A stretch of 64,000 nt of DNA from Flavobacteriaceae bacterium (lineage in GTDB: Bacteria > Bacteroidota > Bacteroidia > Flavobacteriales > Flavobacteriaceae): contig JAFMLE010000005.1 of the NCBI GenBank assembly GCA_017852395.1, forward strand, positions 1 to 64,000. The letters run 5' to 3'. The notes beneath the pieces are model-generated. The model was not told the origin of the DNA and searched no databases. It saw only the letters and a list, made by a program, of their open reading frames with translations. Positions 18,896-28,924 of the stretch are shown here, piece after piece (the first letter of the stretch is position 1; each line of letters begins with the position of its first letter). Position numbers and translations under genes: made by a program.

Positions 18896-20146
18896 ATGAG
18901 TCCAAGACGCGTAGTTGTTACCGGATTAGGGGCTCTGACACCTATTGGAAACACCCTCCCAGCCTATTGGGAGGGTTTATTATCTGGAACAAGTGGTGCA
19001 GCCCCAATTACTTATTTTGATGCCTCAAAATTTAAAACGCAGTTTGCCTGCGAAATCAAAAATTTTGACCCTCTAGCACATTTTGACCGCAAAGAAGTCC
19101 GAAAGTACGACCGGTTTACCCAGTATGCTTTGGTCGCTACTCAAGAAGCTATCGAAGACTCTGGTCTAGATCTCGAACGGATTGACAAAGACCGTGTCGG
19201 TGTCATTTGGGGTGCCGGAATCGGTGGTTTAGAAACGTTTCAAAACGAAGTTATTGATTTTGCTCAAGGCGATGGAACACCGCGTTTTAATCCGTTTTTC
19301 ATTCCAAAAATGATTGCGGATATTGCCCCTGGAATGATTTCGATACAATATGGTTTTGCAGGGCCCAATTTTGCTACGGTTTCTGCTTGTGCCTCTTCTG
19401 CCAATGCCCTAATTGATGCCTTAAACTACATCCGCTTGGGCTATGCAGACATTATGGTCAGTGGTGGTTCTGAAGCTGGCGTTACCATTGCAGGTATGGG
19501 AGGCTTCAATGCAATGCATGCATTGTCCAAACGCAATGACGACCCCAAAACAGCTTCTCGTCCTTTTGACAAGGATCGTGACGGGTTTGTATTGGGTGAA
19601 GGTGCGGGATCACTAATTTTAGAAGAATATGAGCACGCCAAAGCACGGGGTGCTAAAATTTATGCCGAATTATTAGGCGGCGGCCTCTCTGCAGATGCAC
19701 ATCACATGACGGCACCCCATCCGGAAGGAGCAGGGGCCATCAAAGTAATGCAAAATTGCCTTAAAGACGCCAACCTAAAACCCGAAGATGTAGATGCCAT
19801 AAACATGCATGGTACATCTACCCCTCTTGGAGATATTGCAGAATCTAAAGCGGTTAAAGCCGTTTTTGGAGAACATGCTTACAACATCAACATCAATTCT
19901 ACCAAATCCATGACCGGACACCTTCTAGGTGCTGCTGGTGCCATAGAGGCGATTGCTTCCATTATGGCCATCAAACACGGTATTGTTCCTCCCACCATCA
20001 ATCATCAAACCCCGGATGAAAATATTGATCCTAAGTTGAACTTTACCTTTGGCAAAGCCCAAAAACGAACCGTTAATATTGCCCTGTCAAACACCTTTGG
20101 TTTTGGAGGACACAATGCTTGTGTTGTTTTTGGAAAAATTGATTAA
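18896..20146 (+). CDS. fabF: Beta-ketoacyl-ACP synthase II
   Basis: RRVVVTGLGALTPIGN, VSACASSANALIDA, NMHGTSTPLGD. Confidence 0.97.
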   Translation: MSPRRVVVTGLGALTPIGNTLPAYWEGLLSGTSGAAPITYFDASKFKTQFACEIKNFDPLAHFDRKEVRKYDRFTQYALVATQEAIEDSGLDLERIDKDRVGVIWGAGIGGLETFQNEVIDFAQGDGTPRFNPFFIPKMIADIAPGMISIQYGFAGPNFATVSACASSANALIDALNYIRLGYADIMVSGGSEAGVTIAGMGGFNAMHALSKRNDDPKTASRPFDKDRDGFVLGEGAGSLILEEYEHAKARGAKIYAELLGGGLSADAHHMTAPHPEGAGAIKVMQNCLKDANLKPEDVDAINMHGTSTPLGDIAESKAVKAVFGEHAYNININSTKSMTGHLLGAAGAIEAIASIMAIKHGIVPPTINHQTPDENIDPKLNFTFGKAQKRTVNIALSNTFGFGGHNACVVFGKID

Positions 20147-20154
20147 CTTGAAAT

Positions 20155-20898
20155 GTGAGATTTCTTAACCACATATTTAGATCCCGTTTGTCCTCAAACG
20201 GGATTTTTTATACCCAATTAAAAAAAATCTTAGGGACCCCACCAAAAAACATGGCCCTCTATCAAGAGGCCTTTACACACCGCTCGATGAACCTCAAAGA
20301 TGCGCAAGGTGAAAGAATCAATTATGAACGTCTCGAATTTTTAGGAGACACCATGCTTAGCAGCGTGGTATCAGCTTATATTTATCTCAAATACCCCAAG
20401 GCACAAGAAGGCAAACTCACCAAACTACGCTCAAAAATCGTAAGTCGTGAAAATCTCAACAACATCGGTCAAAAATTTGATTTGCTTAGCCTAATCATCC
20501 CCCTAAACCCAAAAGCCAATTTTGGCAATGACATATTGGGCAACCTGTTAGAGGCCCTCATCGGAGCTTTATATGTGGATCAGGGGTATGTCAAATGCGA
20601 ACGGTTTATTTTGGAAAAAATTCTCAAACAGCACGTCGACTTAGAGCATATAAATCGTTCCATACTTAGTTACAAAAGTGCTTTAATCGAATGGGCGCAG
20701 AAAGAAAAATCTAGACTTGTCTTTCAAACCCAAAAAGCCGATGGTCTTGACCCCGATATCAACTTTATGACGCAGCTTATAATTAACAACAAACCCTTAG
20801 TAAAAGCCCGAGAAGTATCGAAAAAAAAATCTGAAGAAAAAGCCGCCCGGAGAGCATATTTCAAACTAGGGCTCAACCACCACAAGGAACTCTTATGA
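20155..20898 (+). CDS. rnc: Ribonuclease III (GTG start)
   Basis: ERLEFLGDTMLSSVVSAYIY; GNLLEALIGALYVDQG; dsRBD C-terminus. Confidence 0.95.
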   Translation: MRFLNHIFRSRLSSNGIFYTQLKKILGTPPKNMALYQEAFTHRSMNLKDAQGERINYERLEFLGDTMLSSVVSAYIYLKYPKAQEGKLTKLRSKIVSRENLNNIGQKFDLLSLIIPLNPKANFGNDILGNLLEALIGALYVDQGYVKCERFILEKILKQHVDLEHINRSILSYKSALIEWAQKEKSRLVFQTQKADGLDPDINFMTQLIINNKPLVKAREVSKKKSEEKAARRAYFKLGLNHHKELL

Positions 20899-21356
20899 GC
20901 AAAAAACACTACTTACTCGATGCCGAAATCGACACCGATTTTGAACTGCTGGCCCTCCACACCTCCGCGGTTGGCTTTGAGCTGGCTTATGTGCTCAACA
21001 AAAATTTAAAAGGCCATTTTATTCGAACCCGCAAGGACCTCGAGCTTCACCATACGTTCTTTGAACATTATGTCTGGGAAGCTCCTCAGCGCGGCATTCA
21101 TTGCGAATTGCTTCAAAACATCGCACAACATATTGAAGACCAACAAACAAACAGTTCAAATTTATTTGAAGTCAGTATCACAAAAGAAGTATATTTGCTT
21201 TCCGAAGCCAAAAATGTTCCTTTTTTACTAAAAATAAACGAAGGGCTCAATCCCGATCACCTAAAGAATGTGCTCGAACAGTCCCCGCTTATTTCCATGT
21301 GCTATGGCATAAAGGAGCAAAAAATAAAAAGCAAATTGAATATTTTGAACTTGTAA
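20895..21356 (+). CDS. IPExxxVDY family protein
   Basis: Family resemblance plus position between rnc and pyk, typical of Flavobacteriia. Confidence 0.8.
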   Translation: MSKKHYLLDAEIDTDFELLALHTSAVGFELAYVLNKNLKGHFIRTRKDLELHHTFFEHYVWEAPQRGIHCELLQNIAQHIEDQQTNSSNLFEVSITKEVYLLSEAKNVPFLLKINEGLNPDHLKNVLEQSPLISMCYGIKEQKIKSKLNILNL

Positions 21357-22784
21357 ATGAATAAACAAAAGAAGACCAAGATTGTCGCCACTTTAGGCCC
21401 CGCCTGTTCGGACATCGAGGTGATGGAAAAACTGATTAAGGAAGGGGTTGACGTTTTCAGAATCAACTTTTCACACGCCGATTATGAAGGAGTCCGTGAG
21501 CGTATAAAAAATATCCGCAAACTAAACGAAAAACTAGGAACACATACCTCCATTTTGGCAGACCTTCAAGGGCCAAAACTGCGTGTAGGTGAAATGGAAG
21601 AAGGCTGCGTGGTCAAAGAAGGTGACATCGTAACTTTTTTGACACAGACCCCTTTTGTAGGAGATGCGACACGTGCTTACATGAATTATTCAAATTTTCC
21701 TAAAGATGTTAGTCCAGGCGAACGAATACTTCTCGATGACGGCAAGCTTATTTTTGAAGTACTCACTACCGACAAAGACAAAGAAGTAACCGCTAAAGTC
21801 ATACAAGGAGGGCCCTTCAAATCCAAAAAAGGAGTCAACCTGCCCAATACCAAAATTTCACTTCCTGCGCTGACAGAAAAAGACATCAAAGACGCCAAAT
21901 TTGCGATCAGCCAAGAAGTCGATTGGATCGCGCTTTCTTTTGTACGCAACAGTCAAGACCTACAAGATCTTAAAGACCTTATTGAAGAACACTCAGATTA
22001 TAAAATTCCGATTATTTCTAAAATTGAAAAGCCCGAAGCGATTGTCAATATTGACAAAATAATTGCCCACAGCGACGGACTTATGGTGGCACGTGGTGAC
22101 CTTGGAGTAGAAATCCCTGCGGCAGAAGTGCCCTTGATACAAAAACAACTGGTACGGGCAGCCAAAAAAGCACGCATTCCCGTGATTATTGCAACACAGA
22201 TGATGGAAACCATGATTGAAAGCCGAACTGCAACACGTGCAGAGGTCAATGATGTTGCCAATTCTGTAATGGACGGTGCCGATGCAGTGATGCTTTCTGG
22301 CGAAACTTCGGTTGGAAAATATCCCGTAGAGGTCATCAAAACCATGTCTTCTATCTTACATCAAGTAGAAGGCTCTGATTTGATTCGAGTTCCTCAAAAC
22401 CCTCCTACAATCCGAACCAAGCGATATATTACCAAAGCAATTTGCTATCATGCGGCACATATGGCCAATGAAATCAATGCCAGCGCTATCTGTACCCTAA
22501 CCAATAGTGGATATACAGCTTTTCAAATTTCGGCTTGGCGCCCCTCAGCACATGTTTTGGTGTTTACCTCCAACAAAAGAATTTTGACGCAGCTCAATTT
22601 GTTGTGGGGAGTAAAAGCTTTTTATTACGACAGTTTTAGCAGTACGGACAATACGGTTGAAGAAATCAATAAAATTGCCCACGAAAAAGGCTATGTTGAC
22701 TCCAATGAATTGGTCATCAACCTAACCGCAATGCCAATCGCTGCAAAAGGGATGGTAAATACCTTGCGGGTCTCTACCATCTAA
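21357..22784 (+). CDS. pyk: Pyruvate kinase
   Basis: KIVATLGPACSDIEVMEKLI, LVARGDLGVEIPAAEVPLIQK, ADAVMLSGETSVGKYP. Confidence 0.98.
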   Translation: MNKQKKTKIVATLGPACSDIEVMEKLIKEGVDVFRINFSHADYEGVRERIKNIRKLNEKLGTHTSILADLQGPKLRVGEMEEGCVVKEGDIVTFLTQTPFVGDATRAYMNYSNFPKDVSPGERILLDDGKLIFEVLTTDKDKEVTAKVIQGGPFKSKKGVNLPNTKISLPALTEKDIKDAKFAISQEVDWIALSFVRNSQDLQDLKDLIEEHSDYKIPIISKIEKPEAIVNIDKIIAHSDGLMVARGDLGVEIPAAEVPLIQKQLVRAAKKARIPVIIATQMMETMIESRTATRAEVNDVANSVMDGADAVMLSGETSVGKYPVEVIKTMSSILHQVEGSDLIRVPQNPPTIRTKRYITKAICYHAAHMANEINASAICTLTNSGYTAFQISAWRPSAHVLVFTSNKRILTQLNLLWGVKAFYYDSFSSTDNTVEEINKIAHEKGYVDSNELVINLTAMPIAAKGMVNTLRVSTI

Positions 22785-23887
22785 AAATCAAACGAAAGTT
22801 GCACATCGAGCTTTTCTTGATCTGATGTAGTGCTTGAGTTACGCTCGCCTTTTAAGTTGGACAGTGATATGCCAATTAGACGGACCGAGTCTTTTAGTCG
22901 GTCTTGATACAAAAGGTCTTTGGCTTGGTCCAAAATGACACTTTTGTCTGAGACAAAATAAGGCAGTGTTTTGCTTCGGGTTTGCATGGTAAAATCGCTG
23001 TACTTGATTTTTAGGGTAATGGTTTTGCCGGCTTGCTTTTTGCGGCCCATTCTTTTGATAAGTGCTTGGGCAATCTGTTCGAGTTTTTCTTCCAGAAAAA
23101 CTTCACTGCTCAAATTGGTGTCAAAAGTACGTTCGGCGCCCAAAGATTTTGGGGTACGTTGCGGTTGTACTGGTCGCGTATGAATCCCACGAACCGCTTG
23201 ATAATAATACGATCCCGATTTGCCAAAATAAGCTTCTAACTGTTCTAAGGATACCTTTTTTAAATCCGCTCCCGTGTAGATTCCGAGTTGATACATCCGG
23301 TCGGCCGTTTTTTTTCCAACACCATAGAATTTTTGGATGTCCAAGGCCTCCAAAAAAGAAATAACCTCCTCGGGTGGGATGGTTTTTTGTCCATTTGGTT
23401 TATTCCAATCACTAGCAATTTTGGCAATAAACTTGTTAATCGAAATCCCTGCTGAAGCGGTGAGTCCGGTGTCGTTATAAATTTGTTGTCGAATTGCAGC
23501 TGCTATTTGAGTTGCTGAAGAGAGGTTCTTTTTGTTTTTAGTTACGTCCAAATATGCCTCATCAAGGGATAGAGGCTCTACCAAATCGGTATATTCAAAA
23601 AAGATATTTCTAATGCGTTCAGAAACTTCTTTATAGCGCTCAAAACGGGGCTTTACAAAGGTCAAATCTGGGCATAAACGAGCGGCCAAACGGCCACTCA
23701 TTGCACTACGGACACCAAATTTACGGGCCTCATAACTGGCTGCCGCAACAACCCCTCGAGAACCACCCCCACCTACAGCAAGGGGTTTGCCTCTAAGTTC
23801 TGGATGGTCATACTGCTCTACCGATGCAAAGAATGCGTCCATGTCAATATGGATGATTTTGCGTTGTGCATCGAAAGCATATTTCAT
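22781..23887 (-). CDS. dinB: DNA polymerase IV
   Basis: IHIDMDAFFASVEQYDHPELRGKPLAVGG; SLDEAYLDVT. Confidence 0.97.
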   Translation of the reverse strand: MKYAFDAQRKIIHIDMDAFFASVEQYDHPELRGKPLAVGGGGSRGVVAAASYEARKFGVRSAMSGRLAARLCPDLTFVKPRFERYKEVSERIRNIFFEYTDLVEPLSLDEAYLDVTKNKKNLSSATQIAAAIRQQIYNDTGLTASAGISINKFIAKIASDWNKPNGQKTIPPEEVISFLEALDIQKFYGVGKKTADRMYQLGIYTGADLKKVSLEQLEAYFGKSGSYYYQAVRGIHTRPVQPQRTPKSLGAERTFDTNLSSEVFLEEKLEQIAQALIKRMGRKKQAGKTITLKIKYSDFTMQTRSKTLPYFVSDKSVILDQAKDLLYQDRLKDSVRLIGISLSNLKGERNSSTTSDQEKLDVQLSFDF

Positions 23888-24003
23888 AGGTGTCTGCTTT
23901 GGGTCTTCTAAATTAGAAAATCAAATTGGTATGAAGATTTTAAATTAAATTGTTGCCTTGCTTTTGAAAGCCTAAATTGTTTTAAATTTTAAAAGTACCC
24001 TAT

Positions 24004-25149
24004 ATGAGTCTTTTAGTAGCGTCTTTGAGTATCGTTTGCATTACTTTAACCGTCGTTATTTGGCTCGAAAAACAAGAAAGACGCTGGATAAAAGCCCTTT
24101 TGCAATGGGTTCCTCCCATTTTGTTTGCTTATATCGTACCTGCTGTTCTTTCTGCGTTACTAGGGCTCCAACTCGACCAAGTGGTGCTTCATCAATGGAG
24201 CAAACAGTGGATCATCCCAATAGCCATATTGAGTATTATGGCTTCTTTGTCTTTACGTGCCCTTAAAATTGTAGGGGTTAGGCCCTTATTGTTGTTTGTT
24301 TTTGGGTCTTTTTTTATTGCCTTACTTCCTGTGGTGATTTTGATGACAGGGGGTTGGGTCTCGTCAAGTTTTCAAGCAGAATTTATCTCAAAAGACCTTT
24401 GGAAGGGATTGGTCCCTATTGTAGGAAGTTGGATTGGGGGCAGTACCAGTCAACTGGTGCTCAAAGAATTTGTAGGTACCTCAGAAGGACTTTTCTTGTC
24501 CGTATTGGTTTTGGATAATGTTTTGGTCAATATTTGGACCTTGTTGATGTTTCAATTAATTAAAAAAAGTGGTTCCCTCAACACAAAATTAGGGCTTCCT
24601 GAAGCGCCCATTCTAGAAACAGAACAAACCGCAATCAGATCGACCAAAGATCGTTTTTTTACAGTGACCCTATTGGCCATTGGCATAGCAGTGCCCTATT
24701 TGTTTGGGTTGAGTTTTCTGCAAACCATTATCGGCCTTTCCTTCTTGGGAATCCTCTTGGGCAATCGTCTAAAAGCTTGGGACCATCAACTTTGCTTGAA
24801 AATCGGTAGCTTTAGTATCCTAACCGTAATGGCTATTTTGGGGCTAAAACTCAACTTTAGCCAGTTCGAATTGCCCGGTATTTTTGTGCTTTTTGTACTC
24901 GTTTGGTTGCTGCTACAATTTGTGTTTTCGGTTTTGACGGCCCTGGCCCTAAAAATTTCAATGGTATGGGTTCCCATCGCAAGCATGGCAAATCTTGGGG
25001 GTATTTCTACAGCACCTGCCGTAACTGCGGCCTATGATCGAAAATTGATGCCTCATGCGATCGTTTTGGCCATATTGAGTATGGTTACAGGCACCTTTTG
25101 GGGCATCTTCACTACCTGGCTTTTCAAATTGTATCTTGCGACACTATGA
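24004..25149 (+). CDS. DUF819 family membrane protein
   Basis: GGSTSQLVLKEF, LGLKLNF, MANLGGISTAPAVTAAYDRKLMPHAIVLAI. Confidence 0.85.
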   Translation: MSLLVASLSIVCITLTVVIWLEKQERRWIKALLQWVPPILFAYIVPAVLSALLGLQLDQVVLHQWSKQWIIPIAILSIMASLSLRALKIVGVRPLLLFVFGSFFIALLPVVILMTGGWVSSSFQAEFISKDLWKGLVPIVGSWIGGSTSQLVLKEFVGTSEGLFLSVLVLDNVLVNIWTLLMFQLIKKSGSLNTKLGLPEAPILETEQTAIRSTKDRFFTVTLLAIGIAVPYLFGLSFLQTIIGLSFLGILLGNRLKAWDHQLCLKIGSFSILTVMAILGLKLNFSQFELPGIFVLFVLVWLLLQFVFSVLTALALKISMVWVPIASMANLGGISTAPAVTAAYDRKLMPHAIVLAILSMVTGTFWGIFTTWLFKLYLATL

Positions 25150-25589
25150 ATATCGAAATTGAAAGAAAATTTTTGGTTACCTCAACTGCATATAAGCAGT
25201 TGAGCATCGAAAAAATAGAAATAATACAAGGCTATCTGTCAAAAATTCCAGAACGTACCGTTCGTATTCGAATAGCAGACAAAAACGCTTGGCTGACCCT
25301 CAAAGGCAAAAGCGATAGTCAAGGATTGGCTCGTCGTGAGTGGGAATACAAAATTCCCCTATCCGAAGCTCATGAACTCCTTGCACTCTGTGAAAAACCG
25401 TTGATCCGAAAAACCCGATATAAAATTCCGTATAACAACTTGATGATCGAAGTCGATGAATTTCAGGAGCCCCGTCAAACCGTTTGGGCAGAAGTCGAAC
25501 TGCCATCCATGGACACCCCTTTTGACCCACCAGAATGGCTCGGTAAAGAAGTTACAGGCGATCCAAACTACTATAATGCACAGCTTTAG
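25146..25589 (+). CDS. CYTH domain-containing protein
   Basis: MNIEIERKFLV signature; ORF open further upstream (25098). Confidence 0.93.
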   Translation: MNIEIERKFLVTSTAYKQLSIEKIEIIQGYLSKIPERTVRIRIADKNAWLTLKGKSDSQGLARREWEYKIPLSEAHELLALCEKPLIRKTRYKIPYNNLMIEVDEFQEPRQTVWAEVELPSMDTPFDPPEWLGKEVTGDPNYYNAQL

Positions 25590-25607
25590 TGCTTAAAACT
25601 TATAATT

Positions 25608-26918
25608 ATGAAAAAACAAGTTCTTACCCTTTTATTTTTTACTTCACTATTGTCAGCACAAGACCCCGTTGCTATTAATCCCGATCGAGTCAATGCCAAT
25701 TTGCAAGCGCTCAAACAATTTGGAATCAACGAACAAAAAGGAAACGACCGAATCGCTTACAGTGATTATGAGATAGAGGCGCGGTCTTTTTTAATCCAAA
25801 AACTAAAGAAATTGGGGCTTGAGGTACAGGTTGATTTTTCGGGAAACATTTCTGCACTTCGAGCAGGAAGCGACCCCAAAGCACCAACAGTAGCCTTCGG
25901 GTCTCATATCGATGCCGTCCCCAATGGTGGGCATTACGACGGCAATGTTGGTAGTATTGGCGCTTTGGAAGTGATGGAAACACTCGTTGAAAACAACATC
26001 GAAACAAAACACCCTTTTGAGCTGCTTATTTTCACCAACGAAGAAGGCGGCGTTTTTGGAAGTAGAGCATTAGCAGGTAAAATAAAACCCGCTGCGCTGG
26101 CCGTAAAAACGAACTCCGGATATACCAATGCCGAAGGTGTAAAACGCCTTGGTGGTGATCCTGAAAAAATAGATGCAGTCATCCGAAAACCCGAACAACT
26201 CCATGCTTTTATGGAGCTACATATCGAGCAGGGAAGCACGCTCTATGAAAAGGATATTGAAATTGGCGTAGTCGAAGGCATCGTCGGTCTCAAATGGTGG
26301 GACGTCACCATAACCGGTTTTGCAAACCATGCAGGCACTACCCCCATGCATCGCCGACAAGATGCGCTATTAGCAGCCGCAGCCTTTACACTTAAAGTCA
26401 ATGAAGTGATCAAAAGCTACCCCGGAAGACACGTCGGGACCGTAGGCCGTATCGCAGCCTATCCTGGTGCCCCCAATGTCATCCCCGGAAAAGTCGTTTT
26501 GAGTTTAGAAATTCGAGATCTTGATGCCCAAAAAATTGCACGTCTTTTTGACCAAATACAGGAGGAGGCAAACCACATTGGAGAAAAATATAACACCCGC
26601 ATCCAATTTAGCCCTATAGATGCAACGAGTGACCCCGCACTGACAGACAAACGCATCCAACAAATCATACGTGAGAACGCCGACCTACTGGGGCTAAGCC
26701 ATCTGGACTTGCCTAGCGGCGCCGGTCATGATGCACAAGACATGGCTTTGCTAACACCCACAGGCATGATTTTTATTCCAAGTGTTGATGGAATTAGTCA
26801 CGCCCCCAACGAATATTCGACGCCGCAAGCGATCGCAAAAGGAACGCAGTTGTTGCTAAACACCCTTTTGGAAATCGACCAAACAGATTTTAACCCCCAA
26901 TTGGGAAATTTAAAATAA
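25608..26918 (+). CDS. M20-family Zn-dependent hydrolase (N-carbamoyl amino acid hydrolase/allantoate amidohydrolase type), secreted
   Basis: SHIDAVPNGGHYDGNVGSIGALEV, FTNEEGGVFGSRALAG, GFANHAGTTPMHRRQDAL. Confidence 0.9.
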   Translation: MKKQVLTLLFFTSLLSAQDPVAINPDRVNANLQALKQFGINEQKGNDRIAYSDYEIEARSFLIQKLKKLGLEVQVDFSGNISALRAGSDPKAPTVAFGSHIDAVPNGGHYDGNVGSIGALEVMETLVENNIETKHPFELLIFTNEEGGVFGSRALAGKIKPAALAVKTNSGYTNAEGVKRLGGDPEKIDAVIRKPEQLHAFMELHIEQGSTLYEKDIEIGVVEGIVGLKWWDVTITGFANHAGTTPMHRRQDALLAAAAFTLKVNEVIKSYPGRHVGTVGRIAAYPGAPNVIPGKVVLSLEIRDLDAQKIARLFDQIQEEANHIGEKYNTRIQFSPIDATSDPALTDKRIQQIIRENADLLGLSHLDLPSGAGHDAQDMALLTPTGMIFIPSVDGISHAPNEYSTPQAIAKGTQLLLNTLLEIDQTDFNPQLGNLK

Positions 26919-26951
26919 ATTAATATCTTACTTATTGTAAATCAATTTACT

Positions 26952-27116
26952 ATGAGTGACATAACCATTGTAATCATCGGAGCCGTCGTACTTGTGGGAG
27001 GTGTGATTCTCTATGCAGTAATCAGCACTACCACAGGCTATGAAGAAGACATCAATCAAAATTATGTGCCCGACCGTATGGAACGTTTTTTTGGAAAAGA
27101 ACCCAAGAAAAAATAA
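26952..27116 (+). CDS. 54-aa single-TM small protein
   Basis: MSDITIVIIGAVVLVGGVILYAVISTTTGYEEDINQNYVPDRMERFFGKEPKKK. Confidence 0.5.
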   Translation: MSDITIVIIGAVVLVGGVILYAVISTTTGYEEDINQNYVPDRMERFFGKEPKKK

Positions 27117-27199
27117 CTATTCGCCTGCTGAAATAGTAACAATTTATACCCAGTTCTTGGGCCAAGTTTTATATTTTTATATAAATAATTGCTACACCA

Positions 27200-27946
27200 A
27201 TGAACGTATTAGTTTGTATCAGCAATGTGCCTGATACTACCTCAAAAATTAACTTTGTAGAAAACGACACACAGTTTGACACCAACGGGGTCCAATTTAT
27301 CATTAATCCAAACGATGAATTTGGTCTCACTCGTGCCATATGGCTCCAACAGCAGCAACAAGCAGAAGTGACTGTTTTGACTGTAGGGGATGCTTCTTGC
27401 GAAGCAATTCTTAGAAAATGTCTTGCCATAGGCGCACAAAAAGCAATCCGAATTGATGCACTACCTACGGATGGTTTTGCAGTCGCCCAAGAAATTGCCG
27501 CTCATTGTAAAAATGAATCCTACGATTTGATAATTACCGGTCGTGAATCCATTGACTACAATGGCGGAATGGTCGGGGGTATTTTGGCAGGATTACTTGG
27601 AATGGGCTATGTTACAAATTGCATTGGACTTACTATTTCCGGAGATACGGCAAGCCTGTCCAGAGAAATTGACGGCGGAAAAGAAAATCTATCTGCGGCT
27701 TTGCCCTTGGTCATAGGGGCACAAAAAGGATTGGTCGAAGAAGACGACTTGATTATCCCCAATATGCGTGGAATCATGCAGGCGAGACAAAAACCTTTGA
27801 CCGTACTGCCCAGTCAGAATTTGACCCCAAAAACAACGATTTCAAAGTTTGAAAAACCCCAGCCCAAAGGTGCGGTTAAGCTCATTGCTGAAGACCAACT
27901 AGACCAACTCATCGAGCTGTTACACAGCGAAGCTAAAGTCATTTAA
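27200..27946 (+). CDS. etfB: Electron transfer flavoprotein beta subunit
   Basis: MNVLVCISNVPDTTSKI; LIITGRESIDYNGGMVG. Confidence 0.95.
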   Translation: MNVLVCISNVPDTTSKINFVENDTQFDTNGVQFIINPNDEFGLTRAIWLQQQQQAEVTVLTVGDASCEAILRKCLAIGAQKAIRIDALPTDGFAVAQEIAAHCKNESYDLIITGRESIDYNGGMVGGILAGLLGMGYVTNCIGLTISGDTASLSREIDGGKENLSAALPLVIGAQKGLVEEDDLIIPNMRGIMQARQKPLTVLPSQNLTPKTTISKFEKPQPKGAVKLIAEDQLDQLIELLHSEAKVI

Positions 27947-27961
27947 AAATTTATTAAAAAA

Positions 27962-28924
27962 ATGAGTGTATTAATTTTTGCAGAAGCCGAAAAAAGAACC
28001 TTCAAAAAGGTTGGCTTTGAAGTCGCCTCCTACGGACGCGCACTGGCAGACCAATTGAATGTAAAATTAATTGCTGTTGCCATCAATACAGATGATGTGC
28101 ATGCTTTAGCAAAATATGGTGTAGATCATATCGTCCAAATCGATACAGTGGCCTTAGAAAATTTTTCTGCGCATAACTATGCCAAAGCCCTAGCAGCGGT
28201 TGCTAAAAATCAAAACGCCAAAACCGTAGTATTATCATCAACAGCCAATGCGCGCTATTTGGCGCCGCTATTGAGTGTGGCGCTTGAGGCTTCTTATGCC
28301 TCAAATGTTGTTGCCCTGCCTGTGTCTTTAGACCCTTTTGTCGTCAAGCGTTCTTGTTTTACCAACAAAGCTTTCAACCATACCACGCTTTCGGGAGCTA
28401 TAAATCTTATTGGCCTGGCAAGCAATTCGTATGGGATTCATGAAAAAACTTCACAGCCAGAAATAGTGTCCTTTAGTGTTGACGTAGAACAGGACTTAGT
28501 ACAAACTCAAAGTATCGAAAAAGTAACCGGAAAAGTGTCCATTGCCGATGCCGACATCGTAGTTTCTGGTGGTCGCGGGCTCAAAGGCCCCGAAAACTGG
28601 CACTTGATAGAAGATCTTGCAACAACCTTAGGGGCAGCAACTGCATGCTCTAAACCGGTGTCTGATATGGGTTGGCGCCCACATAGTGAACATGTTGGTC
28701 AAACCGGAAAACCGGTCGCTTCTAACCTCTACATTGCTATTGGTGTTTCTGGCGCCATTCAACACCTTGCTGGGATCAATGCTTCTAAGGTTAAGGTGGT
28801 GATCAATAACGATCCTGAAGCCCCCTTCTTTAAGGCCGCTGATTATGGCGTGGTTGGTGATGCCTTTAAGGTCGTTCCAGAACTGATTGAAAAACTGAAG
28901 GCTTTCAAAGCGGGAGCCCACTAG
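27962..28924 (+). CDS. etfA: Electron transfer flavoprotein alpha subunit
   Basis: [40 protein letters not shown]. Confidence 0.97.
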   Translation: MSVLIFAEAEKRTFKKVGFEVASYGRALADQLNVKLIAVAINTDDVHALAKYGVDHIVQIDTVALENFSAHNYAKALAAVAKNQNAKTVVLSSTANARYLAPLLSVALEASYASNVVALPVSLDPFVVKRSCFTNKAFNHTTLSGAINLIGLASNSYGIHEKTSQPEIVSFSVDVEQDLVQTQSIEKVTGKVSIADADIVVSGGRGLKGPENWHLIEDLATTLGAATACSKPVSDMGWRPHSEHVGQTGKPVASNLYIAIGVSGAIQHLAGINASKVKVVINNDPEAPFFKAADYGVVGDAFKVVPELIEKLKAFKAGAH

